Positions 1-6,580 of a stretch of 10,525 nt of DNA are shown here, piece by piece (within the stretch, counting starts at the first letter, position 1; each line of letters begins with the position of its first letter). The position numbers were made by a program, and so were the translations under genes. The notes under the pieces are model-generated. The model made no database searches. It was not told where the DNA came from and worked only from the letters and a program-made list of their open reading frames with translations. This DNA comes from Bacillota bacterium (lineage in GTDB: Bacteria; Bacillota; Clostridia; Tissierellales; Peptoniphilaceae): assembly GCA_023393715.1 (NCBI GenBank), contig JAEXCD010000046.1:1-10525 (forward strand), given 5' to 3'.

Positions 1-1
1 A

Positions 2-406
2 GTCGGCGGAAGGCAATGGGGCATTGCGTTTGTCGTTATTGCGATCGGGGGGTATCTTCTGGTGAATCCCGCGAGCGTATCCGTGGCGGTCAATATGGTC
101 GCCGCATCCCTGTTTATGTATCATGGCGGATATCACTTTCAGTCTACGCTGCTGCAGCGTCGACGCGGCTATGAGCGGTGGTGGCTGTCCCTGATTTTCT
201 CGCTGGCGTCCGTGGCGGGCGGACTGTATGCGGTCGTCAATCCGAGTGGTATTTCGCAGCTGTTCTTTCGCCTGCTGGGCGTTTTGCTCCTGATGCTGGC
301 TGCGATGGACGGATACATGCTGCTCATGCTCGGGCGCATCTACGCCGCTCCGATGAATCGGAGCGATCAACAGATTTTAGACGTGACACAGGAAGGAAAG
401 GAATAG
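2..406 (+). CDS. DUF308/HdeD-like integral membrane protein, 3' part (5' end outside window)
   Basis: The frame is open from base 2 to the TAG at 404-406, giving 134 visible residues; the GTG at 62 is internal, because the coding pattern runs unbroken upstream of it, so the true start lies before the window. The visible protein is mostly hydrophobic, with about four membrane segments and a repeated layout: a hydrophobic helix ending in 'LLVNP', a second helix, then an Arg-rich turn (QRRRGYERWW), then again a helix ending 'YAVVNP' and another helix. Helix-NP-helix duplication is typical of DUF308, the HdeD-like short-repeat family of bacterial inner-membrane proteins, whose molecular function is not settled. 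The C-terminal tail is polar and probably cytoplasmic. It ends three bases before yhbY, so it may share that transcript, but its function is unrelated as far as can be seen. Family assignment is from pattern only. Confidence 0.72.
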   Translation, partial: VGGRQWGIAFVVIAIGGYLLVNPASVSVAVNMVAASLFMYHGGYHFQSTLLQRRRGYERWWLSLIFSLASVAGGLYAVVNPSGISQLFFRLLGVLLLMLAAMDGYMLLMLGRIYAAPMNRSDQQILDVTQEGKE

Positions 407-409
407 CAC

Positions 410-706
410 ATGCTGACGGGAAAACAGCGCAGTATTTTGAAATCCATGGCAAATACGCTGCAGCTTTCGGTCATTATCGGAAAGCAGGGGCTGACGGAAA
501 ATGTCATTAAGCAAATCGATGATCAGCTGTGGGCGAACGAGCTCGTCAAGATTAAGGTGTTGGAGACGGCCGATGTGACGGCAAAGGAATTGACCGCCGA
601 TCTGCTCGAGCGCCTTCATGCAGAATTTATCTCACAGCTTGGCTCAAAGCTGGTTTTGTACCGTCCGGCCAAAAAGCCGGTCATCCAGCTTCCGGAAGCA
701 AAGTGA
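410..706 (+). CDS. yhbY: YhbY/YqeI-type CRM-domain RNA-binding protein
   Basis: This 98-residue protein is almost entirely a single CRM (chloroplast RNA splicing and ribosome maturation) domain. It begins MLTGKQRSILKSMA, has the conserved GxxG loop at G24-K-Q-G27 followed by LT, and ends with the usual strand pattern 'GSKLVLYRP'. YhbY proteins bind rRNA and associate with pre-50S particles, so a role in large-subunit assembly is expected. Length is normal for the family (about 95-100 aa). The ATG is preceded by an AGGAAAGGA purine tract with suitable spacing, which supports this start. Its position directly before nadD, yqeK and rsfS is the same as yqeI in Bacillus subtilis. Confidence 0.93.
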   Translation: MLTGKQRSILKSMANTLQLSVIIGKQGLTENVIKQIDDQLWANELVKIKVLETADVTAKELTADLLERLHAEFISQLGSKLVLYRPAKKPVIQLPEAK

Positions 707-710
707 GGCG

Positions 711-1325
711 ATGATGGATGGCAAACAGGCCAGGAAGCGAATCGGGCTGTATGGGGGCACGTTTGATCCGGTTCACATCGGGCATCTGATTGCGGTGGAA
801 CAGGCACGACAGGCGGGAGAGATAGAGAAGGTACTGCTCATTCCGGCGGGGGATCCGCCGCACAAGGGAGATGAGATTACGCCGGCAAAGCATCGGCTGG
901 AGATGCTGCGCCTTGCAACGGCAGATAATCCCTACCTCGAAGTTGACAGCCGGGAAGTCGATTCAAAGGAAATCAGCTACTCGGTTCGCACGGTACTGGC
1001 GCTGGAGAAAGAACACCCGGACTGGTCCATCGTGTTCATCGTCGGCGAGGACAGTCTGCTGTCGATTGAGTCGTGGTTCCGGTGGCAAACGCTCCTTTCA
1101 CACGTCGAGCTCCTGGCGCTTCGGCGGGCGCGGCAAACGGGCGACGGCGAAAAAAAAGCAAGGGAATTGACGGAACGAGGCTATCGGGTTCGGCTGGTCG
1201 GAGAGTATGTCACCGATATTTCTTCGACGGCCATTCGTGCGGCGCTCCGGAAGGGCAGTTCACTGCGTTATGTCCTCCCCGAGGCAGTTCGCCGGTATAT
1301 CGAAAGAGAGAGACTGTATGTCTGA
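711..1325 (+). CDS. nadD: Nicotinate-nucleotide adenylyltransferase NadD
   Basis: NadD transfers AMP from ATP to nicotinate mononucleotide, giving deamido-NAD in the cytoplasmic NAD synthesis pathway. The 204-residue product has the nucleotidyltransferase signature GGTFDPVHIGH at residues 15-25 (H22 and H25 are the ATP-binding histidines), the PPHK element near residue 50, and the C-terminal ISSTAIR motif (S171 to R176), which contacts ATP phosphates. It ends with the family-typical 'YIERERLY'. Length is normal. Two tandem ATG codons (711 and 714) are possible starts; the GAGG at 705-708 is better spaced for 714, so one residue is uncertain. The frame is open further upstream to 618, but that part overlaps yhbY and has no homology-like features. 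The last 8 bases overlap the start of yqeK, which suggests translational coupling. Confidence 0.95.
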   Translation: MMDGKQARKRIGLYGGTFDPVHIGHLIAVEQARQAGEIEKVLLIPAGDPPHKGDEITPAKHRLEMLRLATADNPYLEVDSREVDSKEISYSVRTVLALEKEHPDWSIVFIVGEDSLLSIESWFRWQTLLSHVELLALRRARQTGDGEKKARELTERGYRVRLVGEYVTDISSTAIRAALRKGSSLRYVLPEAVRRYIERERLYV

Positions 1326-2007
1326 AAGGATCGAGGAAGAAGCCGCCGAAAGGGAAGGGCGGTATTTTTGTCAGTCGGTGAAGAACGTTTCACTGACCTT
1401 TTTAAGGGAGGTTCCCTTTCGAACCTGGGATCAATGGCTGCGAAAAATAATGAAGCCGAAGCGCTATACCCATACGCTGGGGGTCACACAAACAGCCGTT
1501 TTTCTGGCAGACCGTTTCGGAGCGAATCAGGATCGGGTGCGAGCGGCCGCGTTTTTACACGACTGCTGCAAAAATCACGAGAGGGACTGCTTTGAAAAGC
1601 TTGTTTCAAAAGGAATTCTCAGGGAGGCGGATTGGGCTCCGTCGCCGATTCAGCATGCGCATCTCGGCGCGCTGTGGTGTCGGCATATGCTTGGGATTGA
1701 AGACGAGGAAATTATTCACGCGATATGGGCGCATACGACGGGCTGTGCAGGCATGACGCCGGTCGACAGGATCGTTTATCTTGCGGATTTAATCGAACCA
1801 AACCGAGCCTATCCGGGCATTAACCGCATTCGGGCAATCGCGCTTCAGGACCTCGATGAGGCGCTGCTGGCGTCGATGGAGCACACGCTGGATTATCTGG
1901 CGCACAGCGATATGGCGATTGATCCGGAAACGATTCGGGCGAGAGACGACGTGAAAAAAATGTGTAGTCGTAAGAGAGAGGAGTATGCATGGACGAGCAA
2001 AAAATGA
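1318..2007 (+). CDS. yqeK: YqeK-family HD-domain hydrolase (symmetrical Ap4A hydrolase)
   Basis: YqeK proteins are HD-superfamily metal-dependent phosphohydrolases; characterised members cleave diadenosine tetraphosphate symmetrically to two ADP. The expected ligands are visible: H52 in 'RYTHTLGV', H81-D82 in 'FLHDCCK', H113/H115 in 'QHAHLG', H139 in 'IWAHTTG', and D157 in 'YLADLIEPNR'. The product from the ATG at 1318 is 229 residues, longer than the roughly 190 usual for the family; the excess is an acidic then basic N-terminal stretch before the HD domain. The ATG lies inside the nadD stop region (ATGTCTGA), and no strong Shine-Dalgarno site stands before it; an in-frame GTG at 1378 would give a 209-residue protein but also lacks a well-spaced site. 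The C-terminus overlaps rsfS by 19 bases. The family call is firm; the exact start is not. Confidence 0.9.
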   Translation: MSERIEEEAAEREGRYFCQSVKNVSLTFLREVPFRTWDQWLRKIMKPKRYTHTLGVTQTAVFLADRFGANQDRVRAAAFLHDCCKNHERDCFEKLVSKGILREADWAPSPIQHAHLGALWCRHMLGIEDEEIIHAIWAHTTGCAGMTPVDRIVYLADLIEPNRAYPGINRIRAIALQDLDEALLASMEHTLDYLAHSDMAIDPETIRARDDVKKMCSRKREEYAWTSKK

Positions 2008-2327
2008 CGAGGTTGGAAACCATCGTTAAGGCAGCGGACGATAAACTGGGACAGGATATTCAGGTCATCGACATTTCTGCAAAGGCGGGGATCTGCGATC
2101 ATTTTGTATTGGTGACGGGAAGAAACAAAAATCATACACAGGCAATCGCCGATGCGATTGACGACGCGCTCGCAAAGGAAGGATACGATGCCAAAAACCC
2201 CGAGGGATTTCGCGAGGGCAGCTGGATTCTGATCGATGCAGGCGATGTCATCGTCCATATCTTTACGGCCGACCAACGCGCTTTTTACGGCCTGGAGAAT
2301 TTGTGGAAAGAGCCGGATAAGCAGTAG
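1989..2327 (+). CDS. rsfS: Ribosomal silencing factor RsfS
   Basis: RsfS (YbeB, YqeL) binds ribosomal protein uL14 on the 50S subunit and blocks joining with the 30S subunit, saving energy in starvation. The 112-residue product shows the family pattern throughout: 'GQDIQVIDIS' early, the 'CDHFVLVTGRN' core, 'EGFREGSWILIDAGDVIVHIF' region from the centre to the C-terminus, and 'RAFYGLENLW' near the end. Length is standard. An AGGAG at 1979-1983, five bases before the ATG at 1989, supports this start; a second in-frame ATG at 2004 overlaps the yqeK stop as ATGA and is a weaker alternative. The usual Bacillus neighbour yqeM, a methyltransferase gene, is missing downstream. Confidence 0.95.
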   Translation: MDEQKMTRLETIVKAADDKLGQDIQVIDISAKAGICDHFVLVTGRNKNHTQAIADAIDDALAKEGYDAKNPEGFREGSWILIDAGDVIVHIFTADQRAFYGLENLWKEPDKQ

Positions 2328-2334
2328 GCCGGGT

Positions 2335-3042
2335 ATGCGTCATGGGAAGCGGGATCAAATTTTCATAATCTGCGCATCGGTTTTTTTCATCGTCGTGGGC
2401 TGGCGAACGTTAAACAGACGCGGAGCATCTTCCAACGAGGGCGATTTTTACCGAAAAAGCGAAACGGTGCAGGACCAGAGTCGGGCAAGCGGCGAGCCTT
2501 CCGTTTCCGATGCGTCGGATACCTCTTCAGGAGGAGAAAACGAACGCCGCGCTTCCTCCGCCGACGAGCAGGCAGGCTTCGTCCACGTTGCGGGGGCGAT
2601 CCGTCATCCGGGAATTTATCCGTTCTCAGAAGGGGAGCGCATTGGAGATGCCATTGAAAAGGCTGGCGGCCTGACGGAGAATGCGTCGGCCGAGAATATC
2701 AATTTGGCGCAGCGTCTCGTAGATGAAATGCAAATTCGCATTCCCGTTCAAGGGGCGGGGGACGCTTCGGGGCAAAGCGAAGCGATCGGAGCGGACAGCG
2801 CTGTCTCGTCTGCTCCGGATGAATTATCCGTCATCGTTCCGGCGCAGGGGGCGCGGCTGAACCTCAATACCGCAACGGCGGAGCAGCTGCAGGCTTTACC
2901 GTCCATTGGGCCGAAGCGCGCGCAGGAGATCGTCGACCGCCGCGAAGCAAAGCCCTTTCAATCGGTGGAGGAATTGCTGGAAATATCCGGAATCGGTACA
3001 AAAACACTCGAAAAACTGCGGGATTTGGTCATGGTACGTTGA
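2335..3042 (+). CDS. comEA: ComEA-like competence DNA receptor (TM + SLBB + helix-hairpin-helix)
   Basis: ComEA is a membrane-anchored protein that binds double-stranded DNA outside the membrane during natural transformation and passes it to the ComEC channel. The 235-residue product has the full domain order: a short basic N-terminus, one membrane anchor at about residues 9-24, a Ser/Glu/Arg-rich linker to about 81, an SLBB domain at about 82-140 ('VHVAGAIRHPGIYPF', 'AGGLTENA'), a second low-complexity linker, and a C-terminal tandem helix-hairpin-helix at 175-235 (LNLNTATAEQL, 'LPSIGPKRAQEI', 'ISGIGTKTL'). The frame is open back to 2236, but that part overlaps rsfS; the ATG at 2335, seven bases after the rsfS stop, places the anchor correctly, although only a weak Shine-Dalgarno site (GGG) precedes it. 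No comEB or comEC follows in this window, so working competence is unproven. Confidence 0.92.
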   Translation: MRHGKRDQIFIICASVFFIVVGWRTLNRRGASSNEGDFYRKSETVQDQSRASGEPSVSDASDTSSGGENERRASSADEQAGFVHVAGAIRHPGIYPFSEGERIGDAIEKAGGLTENASAENINLAQRLVDEMQIRIPVQGAGDASGQSEAIGADSAVSSAPDELSVIVPAQGARLNLNTATAEQLQALPSIGPKRAQEIVDRREAKPFQSVEELLEISGIGTKTLEKLRDLVMVR

Positions 3043-3067
3043 ATTATGAACGTCGGTTTGGTATACT
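3039..3067 (+). promoter_or_regulatory. Sigma-A-type promoter for secG (extended -10)
   Basis: A TTGAAT -35 element (3039-3044) is separated by 17 bases from a TATACT -10 element (3062-3067), with the TGN extension (TG at 3059-3060) just before it. The -35 overlaps the comEA stop codon, so the promoter sits in the whole intergenic space. It would start transcription near 3074, giving a leader of about 35 bases before secG. The match is close to consensus, but activity is inferred from sequence only. Confidence 0.75.
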
Positions 3068-3108
3068 TTTTAGCGTATTAGTCGGAATATAGGTGAAGGG
3101 GTGAAAGA

Positions 3109-3333
3109 ATGGACAAGTTTTTTATCGTCCTGTTGGTAATTTCCAGTGCGGTTATTATTTTATCGACACTTGCAATGGAGCCGAAAACGCAGGGCATGGG
3201 CTCGGCGTACGGACAGGATACCAATATGTTTGGAAAGTCGGCTCATCAGTCGAAGGAAAAGAAACTTCAGCAATTTACGATTGTCAGTGCCTTGGTGTTT
3301 ATGATCAGCTTGATTGCGATTATCGCACTGTAA
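3109..3333 (+). CDS. secG: Preprotein translocase subunit SecG
   Basis: SecG is the small accessory subunit of the SecYEG channel and helps SecA-driven protein export. The 74-residue product has the expected form: two membrane helices (about residues 4-23 and 55-74) joined by a polar loop with the family's glycine-rich stretch 'QGMGSAYGQ' and a following lysine cluster (SKEKK). Length is typical of Bacillota SecG (about 75 aa). An AAGGGGTGA tract at 3096-3104 precedes the ATG. It has its own promoter upstream and terminator downstream, so it is probably largely monocistronic, while the order secG-rnr-smpB is conserved across Bacillota. Confidence 0.93.
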   Translation: MDKFFIVLLVISSAVIILSTLAMEPKTQGMGSAYGQDTNMFGKSAHQSKEKKLQQFTIVSALVFMISLIAIIAL

Positions 3334-3343
3334 AGGATACGAT

Positions 3344-3377
3344 AAGCTCCGGATGCGCCTGCAACCGGGCTTTTTTA
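3344..3377 (+). terminator. Intrinsic terminator after secG
   Basis: A hairpin forms from GC-T-CCGG (3346-3352, with a bulged T) pairing with CCGGGC (3365-3370); an inner TGC/GCA stem (3354-3356 with 3361-3363) closes a GCCT loop after one A-A mismatch. Six T residues (3371-3376) follow directly. It begins about ten bases after the secG stop, as expected for a rho-independent terminator. The bulge may make it leaky, which would let some transcripts reach rnr. Confidence 0.82.
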
Positions 3378-3464
3378 TTATCCGTCTCCGTGAGCATGGA
3401 GCCTTGTGCAGCAGGGCGGCTCATGAGAGACAGATTTGCAGGAACCAGAGGAAATGAGAAGAAA

Positions 3465-6122
3465 ATGATGGATTTTGAAAAATTATTGATGCGCTTTTTC
3501 ACGAGCTCAGAATATGAGCCGATGACGGTGAAGCAGCTGGCCAGACATTTTGGTTTGCGCGGCGATGAAAAAAAGGAGCTGGAAGCGCAGATCGACGGCT
3601 TGGTTTGTCAGGAATTGATTCGCGTGACGAAGCGGGGGCGGATTAAGCTGCCGAAAAAAACCGCGCGTGCGTCTAAAGTCAAAAAAGAAGAGCCGGCGAA
3701 GAAAAATATGGCGCCTTCGACGGAGGAGATGCCGACGGACGAAAAAGCGGCGCCTTTGACGGAGGAGATGCCGACGGACGAAAAAGCGGTGCCTTCGATC
3801 GAGGAGATGCCGACAGTCGAAAAAGCGGCGCCTTTGACGGAGGAGATGTCGAAGGACGAAAAGACGGCGCCGACAGAGAAGATGCCTCGGACGCAATCCG
3901 AGCAGCTCGGGGGCAGTCCGGTCGAGCCCGCGCAGGAAACGAGCCTGTGCTTTCCGAATGAGGGCGTTTTGCAGGGAAACAGGCGCGGCGCGGCATTGTT
4001 TCTGCCGGATGAGAAGACCGAGCCGAAGGTCTACATCGCTCCGACCGATATGAACGGGGCAGGCCATGGGGATCGCGTGCGTATCAGGATGCTTCGCCGC
4101 GCGCGCGAGGATCAGCTGGCGGAGGGGCGCGTAGAGCGCATTCTCCAGCGGAATGATGAGACCATCACCGGCTTATACCGCGAACGCGAAAAGGACGGAC
4201 AGTACTACGTGTACCCCGATAATCGAAGATACCCGAAGATCTGGATACACCCGAAAAGAAACGCCGGTGCGCATCCGGGAGACAAGGTCGTGGTCGTTAT
4301 CGACGGCTTCGATGCGGCTAAATTTGAATATCCCACCGGTCATATTACGGAAATTATTGGAAGCCTTGAAACGGCGGGCATTGACATTACCTCGGTTGCG
4401 CGACGCTTTGATCTGCCTTATGAATTTTCGGAAGAGGTACAAAGGCAGGCCGCGGCATTTCCGCAGGAGATTCGCCCGGAGGACCGAAGAGGGCGGCGCG
4501 ATCTTCGGAAGCTTTTTACGGTGACGATCGACGGTGCGGATGCCAAGGATTTCGACGATGCGATTTCGCTCGAGCAGCGGGGTCGATATTATAATCTGTA
4601 CGTTCATATCGCCGATGTGTCGCATTACGTGATTCCCGGCTCACCGATTGACGAGGAGGCGTGTCGAAGGGGAAATTCCGTCTACCTGTTAGACCGCGTC
4701 ATTCCCATGCTGCCCGAGGAGCTGTCCAACGGGCTTTGCTCGCTCAATCCCCAAGTCGACCGTTTGGCAATGACGACGCAGATAACCCTGAACGAGCAGG
4801 GCCATGTCGTCGATTATCAGTTCTATCCCAGCGTCATTTGCTCAAACCACCGCCTGGTGTACGACCAGGTTTCCGATTATCTGGAAAAGGGCGTCGCATT
4901 CGGCGAGAAGGAATTGCTCGGCAAGCTGGAGCTGATGAAAACCGTCTATGAACTGCTTGCAAGGATTCGGGAGGAACGCGGTGCAATTGACTTCGATTTT
5001 GCCGAAACGTCCATCCGCCTGAATGAGGAAGGGATTCCGGTCTCGGTCGGCCGGGAAGAGCGGCGCGTAGCCAATGGCATTATTGAGGAATTTATGATTC
5101 TCAACAATGAGGTCATCGGAAGGCACTTTGCGGAGAAAAGGCTGCCCTTTATTTACCGCGTGCATGATAATCCGGATGAAGAGCGTGTCGATCGGCTGAA
5201 TATGGCTCTTCGCGCATTCCGTTACCCGTTGGTGACGGAAAGCACTTCTCCGGCCGTTTTTCGGAGGCTGTTGGACAAGGCCGCCGGAACAAAGGAAGAG
5301 AGGCTGTTGAACAGCATGATTCTGCGCAGCATGTCGAAAGCGATGTACCGTCGACAGCCGCTGCAGCATTTTGGCTTGGCGATTGAGCATTATTCGCACT
5401 TTACTTCGCCGATTCGACGTTATTCCGATTTGCTCGCGCATCGCATGGTCAAAGCGCTTCTGTCCGGAAAACCGATGGATGGAGAGATGGGGTTTAATCA
5501 GCGGCTGGACGAGCTTTGCAGGCATCTATCCGACACGGAGCGCAGAGCTGAGGAGGCGGAGCGTGATGTCGTCGCCATGAAGTGTGCGCAGTATATGGAG
5601 CAATTTGTCGGACAGACCTTTTCGGGGACGGTTTCATCACTCACCAATTTCGGCGCCTTTGTTCTTTTGGATAATTCGATCGAAGGACTGGCCCATTTTC
5701 GCGATATGAAGGATGACTATTATGCCTACGATGAGGAGCATTTTGTCGCCCGAGGGGCGCAGTCGAAACGCGAAATTCACTATGGCGACCGCGTAGAGGT
5801 GCTGGTCATTCATGCCAATGTGGTGATGCGTGAAATCGCGCTGAAAATCGTTCGGGAGTCCTCCGAAACGGCGCAGCGGGAGGAAGAATCCGACAATATG
5901 GCAGATATGGCGCGCATCCGCGCGCACGAACCGCGATCCGGGCACAGGGCGCAGAGCTTCGGAATGGGCGGGACGAATACGCGCGGGGCAAAGTGGGCTT
6001 CGAGTTTCAGGCGAAAACAGGGTGTTCGTCCGAAGAATTGGAAGGGGGCGAAGACGAATCGGAAGGGCGGACTGGCTGCTTCTGATTCGCGAAAGGCTCG
6101 CTCATACGGTGAAGGAAGATGA
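3465..6122 (+). CDS. rnr: Ribonuclease R with repeat-containing N-terminal linker
   Basis: RNase R is a processive 3'-to-5' exoribonuclease that degrades structured RNA and, with SmpB and tmRNA, non-stop mRNA. From the tandem ATGs at 3465/3468 the product is 885 residues, longer than the usual 700-800. Order: winged-helix domain (about 17-64, 'MTVKQLARHFGL'), a Lys-rich stretch, four 13-residue tandem repeats plus a fifth degenerate one (83-143), cold-shock-like OB folds (about 170-330), the RNB catalytic domain with D356, D362, D364 and D365 in TIDGADAKDFDDA and the 'HFTSPIRRYSDLLAHR' element, an S1 domain (about 714-797), and a basic Arg/Lys/Gly-rich tail to 885. All key catalytic aspartates are present. 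The open frame reaches back to a GTG at 3390 just after the secG terminator, but that extension lacks domain features; a GAGAAGA purine tract stands at 3456-3462. No convincing promoter is visible between the terminator and the start. The stop overlaps smpB by 4 bases. Confidence 0.95.
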   Translation: MMDFEKLLMRFFTSSEYEPMTVKQLARHFGLRGDEKKELEAQIDGLVCQELIRVTKRGRIKLPKKTARASKVKKEEPAKKNMAPSTEEMPTDEKAAPLTEEMPTDEKAVPSIEEMPTVEKAAPLTEEMSKDEKTAPTEKMPRTQSEQLGGSPVEPAQETSLCFPNEGVLQGNRRGAALFLPDEKTEPKVYIAPTDMNGAGHGDRVRIRMLRRAREDQLAEGRVERILQRNDETITGLYREREKDGQYYVYPDNRRYPKIWIHPKRNAGAHPGDKVVVVIDGFDAAKFEYPTGHITEIIGSLETAGIDITSVARRFDLPYEFSEEVQRQAAAFPQEIRPEDRRGRRDLRKLFTVTIDGADAKDFDDAISLEQRGRYYNLYVHIADVSHYVIPGSPIDEEACRRGNSVYLLDRVIPMLPEELSNGLCSLNPQVDRLAMTTQITLNEQGHVVDYQFYPSVICSNHRLVYDQVSDYLEKGVAFGEKELLGKLELMKTVYELLARIREERGAIDFDFAETSIRLNEEGIPVSVGREERRVANGIIEEFMILNNEVIGRHFAEKRLPFIYRVHDNPDEERVDRLNMALRAFRYPLVTESTSPAVFRRLLDKAAGTKEERLLNSMILRSMSKAMYRRQPLQHFGLAIEHYSHFTSPIRRYSDLLAHRMVKALLSGKPMDGEMGFNQRLDELCRHLSDTERRAEEAERDVVAMKCAQYMEQFVGQTFSGTVSSLTNFGAFVLLDNSIEGLAHFRDMKDDYYAYDEEHFVARGAQSKREIHYGDRVEVLVIHANVVMREIALKIVRESSETAQREEESDNMADMARIRAHEPRSGHRAQSFGMGGTNTRGAKWASSFRRKQGVRPKNWKGAKTNRKGGLAASDSRKARSYGEGR
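3711..3893 (+). repeat. 39-bp tandem repeats encoding 13-aa units inside rnr
   Basis: Four full in-frame units occupy 3711-3749, 3750-3788, 3789-3827 and 3828-3866, with a fifth shortened and degenerate copy at 3867-3893. The encoded units are APSTEEMPTDEKA, APLTEEMPTDEKA, VPSIEEMPTVEKA and APLTEEMSKDEKT, then APTEKMPRT. Units 1 and 2 differ by one codon; later units have drifted. The composition (Pro, Glu, Thr, Lys) predicts a disordered linker between the winged helix and the OB folds. Since the unit length is a multiple of three, copy number can change without breaking the frame. Confidence 0.93.
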
Positions 6123-6580
6123 ATCGTCAAAAAGATCGATTAATTGCCAATAACAAAAAAGCGCGGCACGAATACTTTCTGGAAAAGATCCTTGAAGCGG
6201 GAATCGAATTAAAGGGAACGGAGGTCAAGAGCGCGCGGCTCGGCAAGGTCTCTATTCAGGAGAGCTATGTTCAGGTGCGAGATGGAGAGGCCTGGCTTTA
6301 CGGCCTGCACATCAGCCCTTATGACCACGGCAATATTTACAATACCGACCCCATTCGCCCGAGAAAATTGCTGCTGCACCGAAAGGAAATCCGTCAGCTC
6401 GACCAGGGCGTGAAGCAGGACGGCTATACCATTGTTCCCTTATCCGTCAATCTTCGGCGCGGACTGATCAAGGTCGATATCGCTCTGGCAAAGGGAAAGA
6501 AGCTTTATGACAAACGGCATACGGAAGCGGAGCGATCGGCTCAGCGGAGCATTGATCGGGCGAAGAGGAGCAAGTGGTGA
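6119..6580 (+). CDS. smpB: SsrA-binding protein SmpB
   Basis: SmpB binds tmRNA and carries it to ribosomes stalled on mRNA without a stop codon, starting trans-translation. The 153-residue product has the family hallmarks: 'NNKKARHEYFLE' near the N-terminus, 'GIELKGTEVKSARLGK', 'YVQVRDGEAWLYGLHISPY', 'LLLHRKEI', and 'KGKKLYDKR', followed by a basic C-terminal tail that enters the mRNA channel. Length is normal. The ATG overlaps the rnr stop as ATGA, with an AAGGA tract close before it, so it is probably translated by coupling with rnr, its partner in non-stop mRNA decay. No ssrA (tmRNA) gene follows here; the next gene overlaps smpB by 4 bases. Confidence 0.97.
   Translation: MNRQKDRLIANNKKARHEYFLEKILEAGIELKGTEVKSARLGKVSIQESYVQVRDGEAWLYGLHISPYDHGNIYNTDPIRPRKLLLHRKEIRQLDQGVKQDGYTIVPLSVNLRRGLIKVDIALAKGKKLYDKRHTEAERSAQRSIDRAKRSKW
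6564..6570 (+). promoter_or_regulatory. Ribosome binding site deciding the gtrA start
   Basis: AGAGGAG lies inside the end of smpB. It stands 6 bases before the GTG at 6577 but only 3 before the GTG at 6574, so the second GTG, which overlaps the smpB stop as GTGA, is the better start. Confidence 0.6.

Noticed and set aside
1404..1418. Inverted repeat AAGGGA/TCCCTT with a 3-base loop
   Set aside because: It is inside yqeK coding sequence, has no T-tract after it, and is short enough to arise by chance.
1405..1436. Strong AGGGAGG ribosome-binding-like site before an ATG at 1434
   Set aside because: That ATG is out of frame with yqeK, and the spacing is too long; it leads to no recognisable protein.
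3390..3464. Upstream GTG/ATG codons that could extend RNase R by up to 25 residues
   Set aside because: The extension starts just after the secG terminator T-tract, has no family features, and the protein from 3465 already begins with a normal winged-helix N-terminus.
3507..4067. A 186-codon open frame on the minus strand with repeated Arg/Phe/His segments
   Set aside because: It lies opposite the rnr repeat region, and its repeats are only the antisense reading of those 39-bp units; there is no ribosome binding site or family resemblance.
4842..5525. A 227-codon open frame on the minus strand
   Set aside because: It lies opposite the RNase R catalytic domain, with no recognisable domain or start signal.
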